A stretch of DNA of 64,000 nt, from positions 363,778,605 to 363,842,604 of the forward strand of contig OX422216.1 in NCBI GenBank assembly GCA_949130495.1. Reading direction: 5' to 3'. This DNA comes from Sambucus nigra. Lineage: Eukaryota > Streptophyta > Magnoliopsida > Dipsacales > Adoxaceae. The notes under the pieces are model-generated. The model was not told the origin of the DNA and did not search any database. It saw only the letters and a list, made by a program, of their open reading frames with translations. Shown here piece after piece: positions 1 through 11,019 of the stretch (positions are counted from its first letter, which is position 1; each line of letters starts with the position of its first letter). The position numbers and the translations under genes are program-made.

Positions 1-2613
1 AACCAGCGAGGCATTGAGGCAAATACAGCAAAGATCAAAGCTCTTTTAGGGTTGCGATCTCCAACGACGAAGAAAGAAGTGCAGAGTCTTACAGGACGAG
101 TTGCAGCGCTCAATAGATTTGTATCTCGAGCAACTGATAGGTGCCTTCCATTCTTCAAAACACTTCGAAAAACTTTCGAGTGGAATGATGAATGTGAAAA
201 AGCCTTTCAAGACTTGAAAAAATATCTGGGAACACCTCCACTGCTGTCCAGGCCAGTGATGGGAGAAAAGTTGTACTTATACCTGGCAGTATCAGAGAAT
301 GCAATCAGCTCGGCATTGATCAGATTGGAGAATGGAGTCCAGAAGCCAATTTATTACACAAGTAAGTCTTTCCGAGGTGCAGAGATCAGGTACCCAAAGT
401 TGGAAAAATTGGCATTGGCATTAATTGAAGCAAGTAGAAGAATGAGGCCTTATTTTCAGGCCCATACCATCGTCGTATACACCGACATGCCATTGAGACA
501 AGCCCTTCATAAGCCAGAAAAATCAGGAAGACTGGTGTATTGGGCAATAGAGCTTGGTGAATATGATATTGTATATGAACCCAGATCGTCATTAAAAGGG
601 CAGGCCGTAGCAGACTTTATAGCAGAATTTACATATCCTGATACCCCCGAGGAGCAAAAGTTGCTCGCTAACCAACCTGTGGATGTTACAGGATCAACAG
701 ACATGAGTCGAGATCAACTCCGGTTGGTAAAAGGGCTTGTGGATGTAGAAAGATCATCAAATTCAAACCCAGACCAAATTCGGTTGGTAAAAGGGCGAGA
801 AGAGATGGTCGATGAAGAACAAAAAATATCAGGGGAGGATGAAAGAAAACAGCAGATATTTCACCGAGGAACTCTGTCAGAAAAGAAATTTGAAGACGAG
901 TTACCTACATGGAGATTATATATAGATGGGTCATCTTGCACAACAGGTTGTGGGGAAGGGATTATTTTGAACACCCCAGACGAGATTGACGTGGAATATG
1001 CCTTACGATTCCAATTCAAAGCTTCCAATAATGAGGCTGAGTATGAAGCCTTGATAGCAGGTCTTAATTTAGCAAAGATTATGGAAGCGCAACAAGTGAT
1101 GGTATTCAGTGATTCTCAATTAATTGTGAATCAGATGATGGGAACGTATGCAGTTAAAGGAGAATTAATGGTCAAGTATCATGCAAAGGCGATGGAGTTG
1201 TTGGCAGAATTTGATGCCATTCAGTTGATCAGAATACCAAGAATGGAGAATGCACAAGCAGACGCACTGGCCCGACTAGCATCAGCTACTCGTACCGAGT
1301 TGCGAAGAACGATACCAATTGAGGTGTTAGAAAGTCGAAGCATAGATGAAGGCCTGACGATGAATGTTATTTCCCTTGATTTAGGACCATCTTGGATGGA
1401 TCCCATCAGGGCATATGTCGAGGAAGGAGAATTATCGGAGGATAAGATCGCTGCCAAGAAATTGAAGTTTAAAGTTGTTCGGTATGTACTAACTAATGGT
1501 GTTTTGTATAGACGAGGAATTATGGCAGGTTTGCAAAGATGTGTACATCCCTCCGAGGTGAAAGAATTGATTGAAGAGATCCATGAAGGGTCTTGTGGAG
1601 TCCATGTAGCAGGTCGGACACTGTTGCAAAGGGTGATGACGCAGGGATACTACTGACCAACGATGAGGGCTGATTGTATAGCCTATGCTAAGAGATGTGA
1701 TAAATGCCAATGTTTTTCCTCCGTCCGACGAACTCCAAAAGCATTGTTGACACCCATAACTTCCCCTTGGCCTTTTGCCATGTGGGGAATTGATTTGGTT
1801 GGACCACTGCCAACGACCCGAGGAATATTCAAGTACCTCGTCGTCGCAGTGGATTATTTTACTAAGTGGGTAGAAGCTGAGCCTCTGATTGATATGACAT
1901 ACGAGAAGGTGTACCAATTCGTTTGGAAGAATATCATCTGCCGATATGGTCTCCCTCATGCCTTCATCACAGACCATGGAACATAATTTGATAACGAGGA
2001 GTTTGCCGCCTATTGTCATCAGTCAAACATTTTGAAGGTTCATTCAGCACCAGGCCATCCTCAAAGCAATGGGCAGACTGAAGTGACGAACAGAACATTA
2101 TTAAATGGTTTGAAGAAGAGGCTAAGTGAGGCTAAAGCTAATTGGATTAATGAGCTACAGTCAGTATTGTGGGCTTACCGAATAACTCCCCGAGCAGCGA
2201 TTGGAGAATCACCATATATGCTGGCATTTGGAAGTGAGGCTGTAATACCTGCCGAGTTGGGTCTTCCAACACACAGAGTGCTGAATTTCAATTCCCCAGT
2301 CAGCGACCTGATGAGGAGATTAGATTTGGACATGCTCGAGGAAGTTAGAGAACAGGCAGCCATTAGGAATGCTGCTTATCAACAGCGAACAGCCCTGTTC
2401 TACAACAAGAGGGTGAAAAAATGCGACTTAAAAGAAGGAGATTACGTGCTAAAGAAGGTCATTCAGAAGCACAATAAGTTGGAAGCAAACTGGCATGGAC
2501 CTTACCGAGTTACCGCAGTTGTCCAACCAGGAACTTACCGAATAGCAACTCTAGAAGGAGAGGAATTTAAGAATGCATGGAATGCTGAACACCTACGCAA
2601 GTATTATCATTGA
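1..2613 (+). pseudogene. pol: Tat pol 3' part: RT end, RNase H, second RNase H, integrase (two stops)
   Basis: One reading frame is open from base 1 and runs to the TGA at 2611-2613. In order: RT thumb/connection (about 1-280), retroviral-type RNase H (about 280-630, with YTSKSFRGAE and LEKLALAL blocks), a charged spacer (630-900), a second RNase H (905-1290) keeping YIDG, NNEAEYEAL, FSDSQL and QADALARL with its D-E-D-D residues, then integrase (about 1540-2613) with H-H/C-C zinc finger, GIDLVGP, a TDHG aspartate and the QTEVTNR glutamate. Two in-frame stops interrupt integrase: TGA at 1654-1656, where the family has tryptophan (GYYWPTM), and TAA at 1984-1986, where the family has glutamine (DHGTQF). 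Both are single transitions. No chromodomain follows. The protein would copy and insert the element's cDNA; this copy cannot without suppression. Confidence 0.92.
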
Positions 2614-2760
2614 TGTAAAATGTAAAGCAGTTTCATCAATATGAATAAAATGATGATATTTCACAATCTTCTCTCCTTTTATTGAAAGTTTTTCGGGGAA
2701 TACTAGTGTGTTTAATACTACGTTGCTCGGTACGCAACGCTGCTCGGCAGTAAAAAGAAG

Positions 2761-3175
2761 ACGATAGTTCAAACCCATGACCAACTCCGGTTGGTAAAAG
2801 GGCGAGAACAAATTATACTCCTTTGGTTAGGAGGCGTACACTAGCGTGACTAACTCAGGTTGGTAAAAGAGCTAGTGGACACGATAGTTCAAACCCACGA
2901 CCAACTCCGGTTGGTAAAAGGGCGAGAACAAATTATACTCCTTTGGTTAGGAGGCGTACACTAGCGTGACTAACTCAGGTTGGTAAAAGAGCTAGTGGAC
3001 ACGATAGTTCAAACCCACGACCAACTCCGGTTGGTAAAAGGACGAGAACAAACTATACTCCTTTGGTTAGGAGGCGTACACTAGTGTGACCAACTCAGGT
3101 TGGTAAAAGAGCTAGTGGACATGATAGTTCAGACCCACGACCAACTCCGGTTGGTAAAAGGGCGAGAACAAAAGA
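2761..3175 (+). repeat. 3'-UTR tandem array, 120-bp unit, about 3.5 copies
   Basis: Units begin at 2761, 2881, 3001 and 3121 with an exact 120-base period and only a few substitutions between copies. Each unit holds two related half-motifs around GGTTGGTAAAAG, at its start and about 85 bases in. It lies between the end of pol and the antisense gene. Tat elements are known for hypervariable tandem repeats in this position. The same unit is recognisable inside pol at about 712-812 (see findings). Confidence 0.95.
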
Positions 3176-3500
3176 TGATCGACGAAAGGCCAATCTCGGT
3201 TGGTTAGGAAACAAGATATGCTCTCAAATGCCAACTTATGTTGGTCGGGAAGTAAGTTTATTACATAAAATTTCCTCGAAGAACAGATCTTCCAAACTGA
3301 ACCAAGTATAGTTGGTCGGGGATAAAAACCCACTAACTATAGTTGGTCGACAAGGAAAAATCATCGACCTTAGTTGATCGGGCACATTTTATGAAAAAGA
3401 CAAAAATTTACCAAGTATAGCTAGTCGGGGATAAAAACTCTCACTAACTATAGTTGGTCGACGAGCACAATTTGGCAACCTCACAATTTGACAACCTTGG
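3176..3500 (+). repeat. Decayed continuation of the 3'-UTR array
   Basis: The regular array gives way to irregularly spaced, diverged copies of a GTTGGTCGGG-type motif, each preceded by CCAA or CTAACTATA (about 3195, 3235, 3310, 3340, 3370, 3415, 3455, 3490). Spacing is roughly 25-50 bases. This looks like an older generation of the same half-motif. No coding frame uses it. Confidence 0.7.
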
Positions 3501-3739
3501 TTGGTTGGAGAAATTTTAAACATTTTTTTATATATACTCATTACTTTATTATTAAGTAATCGAGCAACATTACGAATACTTGTAATTTTTATTACTAAAT
3601 TGGTCGATGAACCATACAATAGTGTTTAACAAGCACAAGACAATAGCAATACAGATTTGCAAACAGAAAATGAAAGTCTTTCATTAAAATTTAAAATGAA
3701 TTACAAATTACATGTGTACTAACTATTACATTGAGATCC

Positions 3740-6700
3740 CTACTCTATTGGTTTCTTTCCCTTAGCTTTTGAAACAGGCTCCTCGCCAGCAGGAGGATCT
3801 TCCAGGCAAAGAGGAGAATTAATGAAGTTAATATCTCGGAGCATTCTGACATTCATTACTGAAGGAGTATCCAATAGATGCTCGGGACGAGATACTTCGA
3901 TCTGAGAGTGTAGATTATAGTCGCCAAGGTATTTTGCAATTAAGCTCCGAGGAATGGCACGAGCTGGAATCCATTCCATGTCCAAGTTATACGGTGGCAC
4001 TGGCAAGTCAAGAACCCTGGGATCATAATAATCCCACAGGTAGTGCCTCTGTTCGAGCTTCAGCACGCCCAAGGCATTCAGCCAACCTTGCTTGTAACCC
4101 TCGTTATTGGCATTCTGGATACGATCATCTAAGTGAAATAACGCTTCATTGTATCCAGCCATCCAGAACTCCCTGGGCTGTTTATTAAATTGAAATGTCA
4201 ACTTTTCAAGCTTCTCATGAAAGTTTCTGGCAAGAGCATCCTTATTATCCAGAGCAGATTTTGTCGATGCAAGTTGAACCTCCAGAGTTTGGATTTTCTT
4301 GGACATTTCAGACAAAGCCCGATCTTTTGCATTCAATTGGTACGCTTGAGTTTCCAATGTTGATAGAGTACGAGCTTCTTCAATACTACGAGGAGTTCTT
4401 GATCGACCCCGAGCAGGTGGAGTACTTCGTTCCTCGATAACATCTAGGGAAACTCTTTCTCGCCCACGAGAACCTCTTCCTCGTCCCCGAGTAGAAGTAG
4501 AAGTACCAGACCTTCTCAGGATATCCAACTCTTGCCTTAATTTGGCATTCTCAACCTCTAAGAAGGAAAATCCCTCATCGGTCACTGGGATTACCGCTGT
4601 TGAAGAAGAGGCTGCAGACTTATATTGTGCTAGCTCTTTCTATAAATTATTATTCTCTTGCTCCAGTAGTTCAGCAATTTGTCTACAAGCTTCAACTTCT
4701 CCCTTTAGGGTCCTCTCCCTGACATCATACCCAGTAAGGAGTTTGTCGTAGCCCTTCTCGACAGAAAACTGTTGATACTTCTTTTCATACCCCTCATGTA
4801 ACAAGGCATTTGATTCCTTGTACTGAGTCTGAAGATCTTCTAAAGTATATTGAAGCTCCTCGATCATGTCATAATAAGCCACGTTGTTGGCTACAGCACG
4901 ATCAAGAAGACATTTCAAGTATTGATATGCCTCCACTGCTTGGTCTGAAGCATCATGACCAAGGATATCAGTAATTTCTGATGCACTCGGGTCAGTATGG
5001 CCAGCTTTAAAATATTCATGGCATTGCTGCATCAGTTTTGTATCATTGGAAGACAGCAATTCCATTCTAGTCATAAACTAATAAAGAAGAGAAGGCAAGA
5101 GTTAATAAAAGAAGAAGACAGAGCATCAACAATGTAGAAGAACAAAAAGATGTGATTTTATTACATCATCAAAAAGAGTACATCGTTCAGAATACAAAGT
5201 ACAAGTAAAAGGAAAATAAAGGAGAATACCGAACAACTTCACACCTTTTCCTTATCTCCCAAGACTTTCTCGGGAGGTTGGGACGAGGAGCTTGGTTTCT
5301 CGGTGGGAACAACGATTTGGTTGGCAGAAGTTGGGACTTGTTCAGGAGGAGCAGGCAAGGAAGAAATCTCCTCGGTGGCTGTCTGATTGGATTGTGGAGC
5401 AAGGACTTGATCACCCACTATCACTGAAGACTCCTCGGATGCAGCTTCATCATCTTCTTCATCTTCAATAGCTGGAGGAGGACCAGGGAGATGTTATTGA
5501 AATAGTTCAGAATCCTCGCTCACCTTCAGTTCCTGCAGGGCAGCAATCCAACCATCTCGGAAGTATTTCAAACTTCCGTACTTGACCTGGGTCATCATTG
5601 CCGCTACCCCCCTATCCCATCCTTTGTCCCAACCAGTTCGAAAGGATTTCTTCACAGCCGCTTTTCTCTTCATTTTCTCCGAGGAGAGCTTCTCGGATAG
5701 AAGATCCTCGGTGGCTTTCAATTTGGCCTCCACCTCCTCCTTCTGGCGATTTACTTCTCGCAGAAGGGTCAGCTCTTCCTCGGCCGATTTCAACTTATTC
5801 TCAAGCTCCCCAAAGCTTGTGAGCTTCTCAGCATATTTTTTATTCTCTCTCTCCAAATCCTTCACTTTATTTCCCAACTGTACCTTCTCTGCCTCAGACG
5901 CAGTCAACTTCTTTTCCCATTCACCCCTATCCTCGTCGTATTTTTGACGGGATTCCTTCAGAGATTGGGCCAAACCCTGGAAAGCATCCTCTACTCCGGA
6001 CGAGGAGCTTGAAGCCTTGAGCGCTTCATCTTTCTTCACTATAGTGTTAAAGCAACTCACCAGCTGAAAAAGAAGGTAGTGATAAGTCAGGCCTGAGATA
6101 CATATATTGACTGGAAGAAAGAAAAATTCAGGATACGAGAAACTTACTGAAGCAATGTGACGAGTAGCTAGGGATGTCAGCATATCCCTAGACATGTTTT
6201 CTTCAATTCCTTGGACTTCAGGAATAGTCCAAGTCTTTACCGAGCTCATCGCAGAACTCGGAGGAATAATGGTTGGAACTCCAACTCCACTAGCTTGGAG
6301 CTGGGGAATGGTTTCAGTCAAACTGATCGAGGAGGATTTCTTCAATCTCCGCAGTGGTACTTCAACAGTTTCAGCCAAAGAACCTTTGGTGGGGGATATG
6401 GTGACCACTTCCACAGAAGTACTTCTCTTGCTCGGAGCCACTGGAGGCTTCTCGGCAGCCTTCTGAGTAGCAACAGAAGGAGCAGCATCCACTTTCTTTG
6501 TCCCCTTTGGAACATCATTCTTGCTTCTCTTTCCATCTCCAACAGAGGAAGACTCCTCGAAGATAGCAAGAACTCTTCTCTTGCCCATCTTCTGACTTAA
6601 AGGAATGTGAGATTCTAGTGAAGATTCCTCAGAAGCTGGCAATGGGTCACTAATGCTGACCACAGGACGAGCAATAAAGGATGATGTGTAGCTCCTGTAC

Positions 6701-7417
6701 TGCAGCAAATATGAAGCAGACCTGATGTGCTCGTATGCAACTCTTCGATGCAAATTCCAGATATGTTTCAAATGTTTAATATTTACTTCTGATTCTTTGG
6801 GAGTTTTTCTCTTACTGTCAACTGTAAACAAATACATAGTGAAATATCAGTCATACATTTTGTCAAACACAATGAAATCATAAATTCAGAAATGAAATAA
6901 AATGAAAATAACCTATCCCATTGCCATATGGAGGGCATTTAGGACCCTCATATACTGCATCTCCAACCAAAGGGGCATGTTGCCATTTTTTTATAACTAC
7001 CCCATGTTCAAAATAATCCATGTTTGCATCAGGGAGGTTGACTACTAAGGCCCTATTCAAAAACCTAGTTTTTAAATAAAAAACATTGTCTAAAACAGCC
7101 CATCTATAACAGTACATAATCTCAGGAATTCCTATACGAGTTCCATAAGTTTGATTTAACCTATACACCCCATTAACTACTCTCCATGTGTTGGGGGCTA
7201 TTTTTGCAGGGACAACATCGAAATACTGACAGAACTCTAAACACAAAGGGTTTGGTGGAAAAGAAAATCCACATTCAGCAATAAAGAGGCTAGGGAACCA
7301 ATGTCTCTCAGCCAAATCAAAATAACTTGAAGGCTCAGAAAGACTTTCCAAAGTTACCCAAGAAGGAATAGAAAAGTCAGAACGGAATTTCTCAAGAGAT
7401 TAGATAATATAAACCAT
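3740..7417 (-). pseudogene. Tat antisense gene (four exons, coiled-coil protein), three stops
   Basis: Minus strand. A Kozak-like CACCATGG places the ATG at 7417. Exons by coordinate: 7417-6913, 6821-6148, 6063-5245, 5077-3740. Introns: 6912-6822 (G|GTTATT...TTTACAG), 6147-6064 (TCA|GTAAGT...TTTTTCAG, 84 bp and stop-free), 5244-5078 (AAG|GTGTGA...TTTATTAG). Phases match at all three junctions, giving about 1111 codons. Three in-frame stops remain: codon 6 (TAA), 5496-5494 (TAA) and 4642-4640 (TAG). The N-terminal domain (about 7350-6913) resembles the plant 'putative gypsy-type transposon' family (Transposase_28-like). Next come a low-complexity S/P/K region, a long coiled coil in exon 3, an acidic linker, a second coiled coil with an RG/RS-rich patch, and a C-terminal globular part. 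Antisense ORFs of unknown function are known in Tat elements; the exon model is my inference. It is not gag, which lies upstream of pol. Confidence 0.8.
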
Positions 7418-7582
7418 GGTGAATAAAAAGAAATGAAGGAGAAGGAAGAAAATCTTACAGGAAAAAGGAGATTTGTTGATAAACAAACGAAGAAAGGGAT
7501 GAACGCACAGGAGAGAGAAAATCTATAGAAAACTCGAAAGCAGAAATTAAAAAGGTAGAAGACGATGGGATTGCCTCTGAAG

Positions 7583-7590
7583 CTTAAATA
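7583..7590 (-). promoter_or_regulatory. TATA box for the antisense gene
   Basis: On the minus strand the sequence reads TATTTAAG, followed about 30 bases later by a pyrimidine-rich leader (CTTCTACC, TTTTCTCTCTCC, CTTCCTTCTCC) and then CACCATGG at 7417. Spacing of about 165 bases from TATA to ATG fits a plant core promoter plus short 5' UTR. No other TATA-like site lies closer to the ATG. Confidence 0.55.
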
Positions 7591-7835
7591 CTTTGCCTTG
7601 GGAAACGGAGAAAGAAATGATTATAAAAAAGAAACTATTACGCTACCGGCGGCTAAAAGGACAAAAAGGGCACGAAGATCTAAGCGCTTACAAAAATGCA
7701 AAAAAGGTGGATTCTGCGAATTTGGAAGGAAATTCAAATACGAAGAAAAGGCTCCTAAAACCCAGGAAGGTCATTTAATATTGCCATATACCAAGAAAGA
7801 ATGTTTCATACTCCTCAAAGTTCGAAATATGAAAC

Positions 7836-7847
7836 ATTGGGGGCTTC
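7836..7847 (+). promoter_or_regulatory. Polypurine tract of element A
   Basis: ATTGGGGGCTTC directly precedes the TG that starts the 3' LTR, the expected position of the plus-strand DNA primer. The trailing CTTC is pyrimidine-rich, but ending GGGGGCTTC/TG is usual for this family. Confidence 0.75.
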
Positions 7848-7956
7848 TGTTGATACCAAAATTAGTATGCTAATGTGGACCAATAATAAGAAGACACGTG
7901 TCAATCTACGTGGCACAATAGCAACAAGGAAGATCATTCCCCCGACCAACATACTC

Positions 7957-8064
7957 ACTCCGAGCAACAGGTGTACTCCGAGGAACATCAGTCTTCCGAG
8001 GAACACCAACCCTCCGAGGAACTCTTGTCCTTCGAGGAACTCCAATGCTCCGAGGAACTCTTAG
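7957..8064 (+). repeat. Six tandem 18-bp repeats in U3
   Basis: Six back-to-back units of exactly 18 bases, each with a core CTCCGAGGAAC followed by seven variable bases. The core is far better conserved than the rest, as expected of repeated protein-binding sites. The array ends about 185 bases upstream of the LTR TATA box, an enhancer-like position. Confidence 0.9.
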
Positions 8065-8249
8065 ACGACGAGCAACTAAGGCGGTTCGAGCTGCATCTCG
8101 ACCGCAGCATTAATTGCCAGATAACCAACAGTTCAACTATTCATTGAATGCTTATCATCTTGACGCACACGTTTGAAGAGCATTAAATTAATTACCCTTT
8201 CATATGTGTATCATTTAATGTAACACCCTTTCATGTACAGCCTAAGGGC

Positions 8250-8257
8250 TATAAATA
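8250..8257 (+). promoter_or_regulatory. LTR promoter TATA box of element A
   Basis: GGGCTATAAATACC gives a canonical plant TATA box about 400 bases into the LTR; it would define the U3/R border some 30 bases downstream, near the CATTCAAGG at 8271-8280. Confidence 0.8.
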
Positions 8258-8508
8258 CCTTGTATCACCCTCATTCAAGGGGACCGGAATTTCTTGATAG
8301 AACTTGTAATCGAGAATTCCCAAACACTCAGCAATAACATAACAGTGGACGTAGGCCATTCATACAAGGCTGAACCACTTTAAAATATTCTGTCTCATTT
8401 ATTTATCTGTGATTAAATTATTAGAGTGATCTAGTTTTTCACATCAACACCTATTTAACTGGAGACAATTTTAAACCAAATTAAATCAGCCCCTAAACAT
8501 GCAGCTAC

Positions 8509-8532
8509 GTGTGTGTGTGTGTGTGTGTGTGT
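8509..8532. repeat. (GT)12 microsatellite
   Basis: Twelve uninterrupted GT units inside the left LTR of B; the matching place in the right LTR (about 12175-12183) has only about four to five, so the expansion happened after insertion. Confidence 0.9.
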
Positions 8533-8986
8533 CAAATCATCACAAATAAAATTTCTAACTCCCAGATTTCGGGAAAAAATCCCTTTAGGGTAAAACCTTT
8601 ATTTCACTATAATACTTATAATGAAATCCGCAATGAGTTAACCGTAGAAAACCCACATAGACCGCAGCCTGGAGTCAGCCAGAACCGCAGCTCCAATTCA
8701 GCCCAGGAATACCCACGAGCACTCCCTATTAACACTCAGTCGTCTTCAGCCCAGTACTACCCTCAAGAGAACCTAGATCAGCAGTAGAGATCTTCTCTAC
8801 AAGAGAAACTTAACACAAAGATGTGTTCTTGGGTTCCAAAACAATTCACACAAAGTAATTGGGATGTTGTGAATTGAAAACAAAAGGGATTAAATCCCTA
8901 AAAGAGAAGACAAACATTTCTGCAGAAATAATTTTTGTAAAACAGTAATCTCGGGTCTTCTGAAAAAAAACGAAGTTGAACAACCC

Positions 8987-8994
8987 TATTTATA
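8987..8994 (-). promoter_or_regulatory. TATA box in copia LTR B
   Basis: The minus strand reads TATAAATA within GTATAAATAGGG. It is present in the 3' (left) LTR but falls in the segment deleted from the 5' (right) LTR, so the element's own 5' promoter is gone. Confidence 0.7.
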
Positions 8995-9416
8995 CAAAAA
9001 TTTATGGCGGCGCGTCGCTCGAACGAGATGTCAGTGTCGCTCGAATGGTGACACGTGATAACTTCGCGTGACATAAGGATGTCGCTCGAAGGATTTCCTC
9101 TGTCGCTCCAATGAGAATTTAAAAAAATAAATATTTTTTTTTTCATCTGAAAATAGTCCGCCTCAACACTTAGAAAAAATATTTTGACGAAAAACTCTAC
9201 TCCAACACTTAGAAAATATTTGATAAAAAATATCCCAACACTCTAAGTGAAATTCTAAGGAAATAAAACACAACCTTTACCAAATTTATCTCGCAAAGGC
9301 TTAATGTTGAAGAACTTTGATATTCGGATCCGTCTTGACGCTTGAATTATTCTTCGACGGTTGTAGCGGTATACGACATACTCAAATGTGAACGGACAAT
9401 GTAAAATAATGTCCTT

Positions 9417-11019
9417 ATAAATCTCCCCCTATGTCTATGCCGGTACAAAATAAAAACATTTGAATTATCAAATCAAAATGCATATACAAATCTAATACCC
9501 TCCCATGAACCCAAAACTGAAAATGTACTAAAAATGCAAGTATCAAACATTTCTTAAAAATCTTCAACATCAAATCTTCAAGCTTTTCTCATCAGGGTGT
9601 GCAAAATATGATCTTCAATTTTTGTACTTACACACATGAAACAAAGCAAAACCCTCATGACGCATCGAGCTTGAGATGATAAAAGAATAAATCGATCAAT
9701 ATAATCAAATCTCCCCATAATGTAAAAACTCCCTCGTAATTCGTATTCCCCCTTTTTATTTGTCTGAAATAGATAAGGAAATGAATCAACAAAATAGACA
9801 TGGAGTTGTCACAACAAAAATGCATAGCAAACATGAATCAAACTGCGCTCATTCAAAGAGTAACTCAAAAGCTTCCATAAACTATTTTTGATTTTTTTTT
9901 AATTTTTTCAAACAAAAATGAAAAAATAATTTTACAAAAATCACACACCATGAATTTACACTAAGACAACCAAATCATGGAAACGGGGTGAATGTGTGTA
10001 AACATATTATCAAACATAACATATGTGCACGATGAATACGTGTACTTCTAATGAATAAATCTCAAAATCGTCCTTAGGTGTTTAAAGTGTTGAATTTAAA
10101 TGACATCGACTCAATCCATCAAGACATAAAAGTCAAGAATGATTCCCACACCAATAACGTCTAAAACTATGTAATGCTTTTTCATGACGTTGTCAAGACG
10201 TGCAAACCCGTTTTTCATTACTTTACATCCAAACTCCCTCAAAAATAATAATCATTATATTTTTCTTTTGAGGTGGCCCGTTTTTGGCATATTTATCTTT
10301 TTATTGCCTTTAAATTTTTTCGGGATCTTTTAAATGCTTGCTTTCACGACGAGTAAATTTTGAACTCTCGCAGCCCTTTCCCGTGATCCATTCATCATAT
10401 TTTGTTGCAATTAAATTCCTCACGGTAAACGATTTTTACATGCACTACTTCCATTGTCAAGTTTTATCACATATGATTCGATTTAAAGGCAGAATTGGGA
10501 TAACAACACTCCGACGAATATGTGATAAACAAGTACAATAATCAAACAAATTCGTGCAAGTGTGCATTAAAGGAACTCATAATTCAAACATGTGGGTAGT
10601 TACACTAATCATATCTCAATGACTCCAAACATTGTAAAGCACGAAATGAAATGATGACGCATATCAAAACACTATCACATTGTCACATGGATATGGAATG
10701 AAATTGTGACTCGGTCATCCTAAATGTCGATTCATATATGGAATATATCAAAATATTAAAAAAATGATTTTTCCAAAACTTTTATCAAAATAAATCTTTT
10801 TCTATTTTTCAAAAAAAAATTCAAAAAATACACTAGTCATAACATTAGCAAACATATAACATGAAACACAACTAGCGTATTACAAACATGTGAACACAGT
10901 CATCTATATGATATAGCAAGAGAAGAATCATGTGCAAGCAACCGAGAATCAACTAGTCTAACATCTAGTGCCGCTAAAAGTCATTTCCTAACCCAAATAG
11001 GAGTGAAACGATGCATATG
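9417..11019 (-). other. Non-coding 3' region of copia B
   Basis: A/T-rich DNA with no coding frame I can support. It begins with the minus-strand polypurine tract (plus-strand ATCTCCCCCTATG at about 9421-9433) and has two more C-rich copies, near 9706-9716 and 9742-9752. A stretch around 10255-10395 resembles 35320-35425 in fragment G (CCTTTAA... and CCCTTTCCCGTG blocks), supporting a shared family. pol would be expected here and is absent. Confidence 0.6.

Larger units (their letters stand above)
1..8449 (+). mobile_element. A: Ty3/gypsy Tat-lineage retrotransposon, 5' part outside window
   Basis: Right-hand part of a Tat element: end of reverse transcriptase, two RNase H domains, integrase, a long 3' region with a tandem array and an antisense gene, then the 3' LTR. 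The second (archaeal-type) RNase H between RNase H and integrase, the absence of a chromodomain, the tandemly repeated 3' UTR and the antisense ORF are all known Tat traits. The LTR ends abruptly at 8449, inside a sequence that matches the interior of copia LTR B, so A inserted into B and is younger. The TSD would begin CCTAT at 8450; its partner lies outside the window. Confidence 0.93.
7848..8449 (+). repeat. 3' LTR of Tat element A (602 bp)
   Basis: Starts TGTTGAT and ends ATCAACA, a perfect 7-base terminal inverted repeat. It contains a TATA box (8250-8257) and a six-copy 18-bp repeat in U3. Downstream sequence matches the middle of copia LTR B, which fixes the right end. The 5' LTR is outside the window, so insertion age cannot be judged here. 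Confidence 0.93.
8450..9416 (-). repeat. 3' LTR of copia element B (truncated by A)
   Basis: Collinear with 12117-12908. It retains about 160 bases (about 8847-9008) that are missing from the other LTR, including a minus-strand TATA box. It carries four GTCGCTCGAACGA-type near-palindromes at 9014-9115, just upstream of that TATA box in the direction of transcription. The outer border at 9416 is set by where the two copies diverge; the terminal bases there are AA rather than the usual TG on the minus strand, so the exact end is uncertain. Confidence 0.8.

Noticed and set aside
2761..3175. Regular repeats resembling a CRISPR array
   Set aside because: Period is 120 bp with no repeat/unique-spacer alternation, in a plant retrotransposon 3' UTR; it is an ordinary tandem array.
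5582..6600. Plus-strand frames of 75-129 codons between 5582 and 6600
   Set aside because: Mirror images of the long antisense exons of the Tat gene.
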